A DNA stretch of 64,000 nt from Owenia fusiformis (lineage: Eukaryota > Annelida > Polychaeta > Sabellida > Oweniidae). Positions 60,830 to 64,000 of the stretch are shown here, piece after piece. How positions within the stretch are numbered: position 1 is the stretch's first letter; the number at the start of each line of letters is the position of its first letter. The stretch covers positions 28,959,375 to 29,023,374 of the forward strand of contig CAIIXF020000005.1 in assembly GCA_903813345.2 (NCBI GenBank), in the 5' to 3' direction. A program made the translations under genes and the position numbers. The notes under the pieces were generated by a model. The model saw nothing but the letters and a program-made list of their open reading frames with translations, had not been told where the DNA came from and did not search any database.

Positions 60830-61419
60830 TTATATGATAATAATAACTAAACAAAAATGTTACTTTGATTTCAAATACTTTATTTTTTACCATAGAAACA
60901 AACAATTATTTTATAACAGTTGAATTAAAAAAGTAACAAAATTATTTTTTAAGAAAATAATATTTCTAACATTTTTTCATTCTTTATCTTAAATTCCATA
61001 GTATTGCACTGCTTTTAGTTCATATATGTAGTTGAATAGTAATGTTGTAATACATGTACATATATGTATACATGTAAATCAGGTATCAGTTATAAGGGGT
61101 ATGTTTTACATACAATATACTGTGTATTCAGAGATCATATTTTTAATATGCAAATTGTGACATATGATATATACGTGTACATTAAAATAAAGAAATATAC
61201 AATAAATATTTTGTGCTATAAAATTATTAAACTATCTGTTTGTGTAATAGATATGAAAGGAACATTTACAGAATTAATTGGACTAAGTACTTTTTGATTG
61301 TCTGATATTATGATCATCATCAGTTTACATGATTCGATCATTTCCTGATTACTATATCACAGGTATGATGTACTCCTCATATGGCACATGGTGATTAAAA
61401 CAAATTGGTAACAAGAATG

Positions 61420-61425
61420 TTTATT
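61420..61425 (-). terminator. Candidate poly(A) signal of the LRRK2-like gene
   Basis: On the minus strand this reads AATAAA, about 0.8 kb past the stop codon. It sets a plausible 3' end and leaves a short spacer between the convergent genes. Other TTTATT strings occur nearby (for example about 60880). Confidence 0.3.
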
Positions 61426-62236
61426 AAAGCTTAACTTGTCAGCGTGTAATTGTATAAGTGTAGAGTGATTATTAAATACTTATCTCCCGAAGCACATCCT
61501 CAAACATTCATATGGCTCCAGTAAGCTATCACATACATTTTTTCTAAATATTTCTCCAATTAATAAATGGGGTAATTGACAAGAGTGGGCCTTCTTGAGG
61601 AAAGTTGGTATTATGCAATTTTCTGTTTTAACTTGGCAGAGAGATCAAGTGCTGCCATCTATATGTTGTGGACATGTATTACCAATACAATATACATTCT
61701 TAAATAATAAAACACCATCGAAGTTCCATTTGAGATCATTAGGATGGAAATGGTGAAATCATTTATAATAGGGAGGGTGGTGTGTAGTTTAAGCTGATGG
61801 GTATCGTGAGAGATCCCATTCTTCTATCAGAACCATTCGCAGCAAGGCAAAGACTATCAGAATGGCTGATGAGGATTGTATGTAAGCTGGAGGTCAGTGT
61901 TTCTAGCAGTGTTTATGAGAGCATTATGAATACTTAATGAGTATGTTGTGCATATTCCATTGAGCAAGCCTCATCCACTTCTTGACCAGATTGTAAATTC
62001 AGCAGTTCAAATCTTGGGTCTTGTCTATTAAATCTTTAGTCGTAGAAACTGGGGTAATTTTACGGGAATTGCACCTGCCAATATTTTCATAAAATGGGTT
62101 CTAAAATAGTGCAAGTTTCCAATGGACACATATATGATGACCAACCACAAGCTAAATGTCAATTTGACACATGAATCTCAGCATAATTCTCCACTTGAGG
62201 CAAATTTGCCATGCTAGACTGCAAAGAGTTAAGAGT

Positions 62237-62370
62237 CTATTTCTGACAATGTCTCTGCTTCCACTCCTCTCGGGTCTTATTGGCATGTTGTATATGCTGA
62301 ACCTGTTGGGGTAGGTCAGAGTCCCACACTGCTATACAACCATAAAGGTTATCAATATCATTGTCTGACA
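62237..62370 (-). CDS. LRRK2-like last exon d with stop
   Basis: The acceptor is gtattacag. It encodes SDNDIDNLYGCIAVWDSDLP then QQVQHIQHANKTREEWKQRH and CQK, and stops at TAG (62237-62239). It carries the last WD40 strand and the C-terminal helix. Confidence 0.87.
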
Positions 62371-64000
62371 CTGTAATACAAGAAAGACACACAACGTTAA
62401 TAAAACTGCATATAGCACAATTTGAACAATGTTAAAGCTACATTAGTATATCTTTTGATACACATTGCTTTCAGCGATATATACAGTTTATTATCGACAT
62501 TGGTTAAAAAGTAACCTCATGCATAGTCTTGCATAAAAGCTCTACACCTCTACACCTCCTACATACTTCTGAACAATGAGGTGGGGAAGAGGGGAGTGTC
62601 TGGAGCATAATACAAGACAAGAGGGGTCTGATCTTTTGATCAATTAGTTTTGAAAAATTGGTTTCATGATCTGGGCCTAAAATATTATTGAAAAATTGGT
62701 TCCAATTATTTACACATTTTTCCCTCTATTGTCTTAACTTCAAAAACATAAACCATCAAGATGTGATGAGATGAAACCTACACTTACATGAAGTACTGCT
62801 CTGGGTGTCTTGGTTACAAAGGAATCCTAGGCCAGCTGTTAATACCCCTGAGAATCTGTTATTGCCATCTAGAAATAGGAACAGAATAGAACTAGTATTC
62901 AAGTTATTTTCCGAATGGACAGATGAATGAACTGACTGACTGACGGACGGACAGGGGGCTTCACTATATCCCTACCGAACTCTGTTCGTTGAGATAACTA
63001 GGAGAACAAAAAATTGTAAAATGAGGCATTTAAATAGACATATTTTTAGTACTGACATATAACACTGACCTATCTCTTTAAATCCTTAATTTAAAAATAA
63101 CACTTATCTTCCGGTAACTGTTAATGTGACAGTGACCCCCATGACCCCATACCTTCAAGAAGCCTTACAATATCACAATAAGACATATCCTTTTATTGAA
63201 CTTTTGGTTTGACCTATAAATGTGACCTTAACCTCTACAGTATTTACTAATATAATATTTCTACCAAACCTGAATAAACCTTTATTTCTATGTACACTGT
63301 TTATCATTTTGATATCATACCTTGTGATTGAGCTGCTATTATATGCCTCACCGCGGAGGCATGGCGCTGAATAATGGATATTGCACTTAAAGTTATTGCA
63401 TCGAATAAAACAAGATGGCCACCTCCTGTACCGACCCAGAGGCTGCTGCGGGACTGGAGCATTAGGGATGTTATTCGAGAATCAATGGACAGACAACTTT
63501 GACCAGATTTCCTAAAAAATTAAATATAAGACATTACAAGAATTGAGAAAATAGCACAATCTGCTCATTCAATCTCTTAAAGTTCTATGAGATAGAGGAG
63601 CATTTGAAATGCATAACAAACTCCCATAAATCATATATTATAATAGTATTTTGTTCTAAGTTGACATCAATTACTTGAGTATTTGTGCTAAGTTGACATC
63701 AACTACTGGAGTATTTGTTCTAAGTTGACATCACTTACTTGAGTATTTGTTCTAAACTGACATCACTAACTTGAGTATTTGATCTAAGTTGACATCAAAT
63801 ACTTGAGTATTTGTTCCAAGTTGACATCACTTACTTGAGTATTTGTTCTATATCTACAGTGCTTCTACAGACTCCCTTCCTAATATCCCATATCTGAAGT
63901 ATTGCACTTCCCCTGGTTGAGAGATACATCTGAGACTGTTTAACACACAAACAGCTCACCAACAGTCTTTCATTGCTAAAATTCAGAAACATGAGTGTTA
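62237..64000 (-). CDS. LRRK2-like: LRRK2-like ROCO kinase, C-terminal WD40 end (partial, spliced)
   Basis: Four minus-strand exons (64000-63835, 63511-63321, 62868-62788, 62370-62237) join in frame to give the last 189 residues of the protein and a TAG stop. The WD40 blade sequences AILQIWDIRKG, RITSLMLQSRSSLWVGTGGG with HLVLFD directly after, and CIAVWDSDLPQQVQ match the final blades of animal LRRK2, where LWVGTGGGH and VWDINLP occur at the same places. The last residues (VQHIQHANKTREEWKQRHCQ) correspond to the C-terminal helix that runs along the kinase domain in LRRK2. LRRK2 is a large Ras-of-complex GTPase plus Ser/Thr kinase that acts at membranes and microtubules and phosphorylates Rab GTPases (established for the family). 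The catalytic domains lie beyond the right edge. LRRK1 is the main alternative, but the LWVGTGGGH block favours LRRK2. The vertebrate RRTSVE tail is absent. Confidence 0.85.
62788..62868 (-). CDS. LRRK2-like exon c
   Basis: Acceptor cctatttctag, donor TTCAT|GTAAGT. It encodes GNNRFSGVLTAGLGFLCNQD then TQSSTS; split codons give Asp before it and Leu after it. The hydrophobic VLTAGLGFLC strand corresponds to the VMLVLGY strand of human LRRK2. Confidence 0.85.
63321..63511 (-). CDS. LRRK2-like exon b, WD40 blade with LWVGTGGGH
   Basis: Acceptor attttttag, donor CAAG|GTATGA. It encodes KSGQSCLSIDSRITSLMLQS, then RSSLWVGTGGGHLVLFDAIT and a blade strand ending HIIAAQSQ. The LWVGTGGGH string is the strongest family signature in the window. 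Confidence 0.88.
63648..63852. repeat. 32-bp minisatellite containing the LRRK2-like splice donor
   Basis: Six units start exactly 32 bases apart (63661, 63693, 63725, 63757, 63789, 63821). On the minus strand each reads roughly GAACAAATACTCAA then GTAAGTGATGTCAACTTA. The last unit overlaps the end of exon a and its real donor at 63834. The unit starting at 63725 also carries an intact CTCAAGTAAGTG; the others have changed donors (GTAATT, GTAGTT, GTTAGT, GTATTT). The array looks like repeated copying of the exon-intron junction. Confidence 0.85.
63835..64000 (-). CDS. LRRK2-like exon a (cut by the window edge)
   Basis: The frame is open from the window edge and reads TLMFLNFSNERLLVSCLCVK, then QSQMYLSTRGSAILQIWDIR and KGVCRSTVDIEQIL. 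It ends at donor CTCAA|GTAAGT; the leftover AA joins G of the next exon as Lys. QIWDIRKG is a canonical WD40 blade end. A possible 24-base intron within it (63936-63959) was rejected because the frame runs straight through. Confidence 0.8.

Larger units (their letters stand above)
59634..62236. other. Intergenic space between two convergent genes
   Basis: Contains the 3' UTRs of both genes, candidate poly(A) signals, a threefold AACATTCCATAAAACATGAC repeat (60308-60392) and very AT-rich sequence at 60780-61300. No coding exon was found. A promoter is not expected between two 3' ends. Confidence 0.6.

Noticed and set aside
63936-63959. 24-base intron in the first LRRK2-like exon
   Set aside because: Too short for an animal intron, and the frame reads straight through it with WD40-like residues.

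Overview
This is a eukaryotic, almost certainly invertebrate-animal window. It is AT-rich, its exons are small (53 to 463 bases) with GT..AG borders, its introns reach about 14 kb, and it is crowded with short non-autonomous transposons, minisatellites and a tRNA-derived SINE. Frequent acatgtacatgta-type strings and the mix of repeats resemble marine lophotrochozoan (mollusc-like) genomes, but that assignment is inference. No bacterial genes, rRNA genes or CRISPR arrays were seen.

Two protein-coding genes converge tail to tail. The first, on the plus strand, runs from about 8865 to 59633. I rebuilt 14 exons by hand; all splice phases agree and they give an open frame of 855 residues ending in TGA at 59631-59633. 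The product has a Lys/Pro/Thr-rich N-terminal part, one C2H2-type zinc-binding motif, a long Lys/Glu-rich coiled coil and a Pro/Thr-rich C-terminal part. I do not recognise the family and give no function. Candidate alternative exons lie at 36367-36445 and 51963-52050. The true 5' end may lie upstream of 8865 or outside the window.

The second gene, on the minus strand, enters from the right edge and ends at 62237. Four exons encode the last 189 residues of a LRRK2-like ROCO kinase: the end of the C-terminal WD40 domain and the C-terminal helix. Neither the kinase nor the GTPase domain is in the window. The splice donor of the first exon lies in the last unit of a 32-bp minisatellite whose other units carry copies of the same exon-intron junction.

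The remaining sequence is intronic or intergenic. It holds pogo/Tigger-like MITEs ending in CAGTRAAACCTRT, a second MITE family containing TTGCATCAAGCCCC, a third with GTGAACCCCCTTGGC, a 1.75-kb hairpin-ended element with about 612-bp internal repeats, a tRNA SINE with intact A and B boxes, a 44-bp satellite that switches orientation, and several local tandem duplications close to exons.
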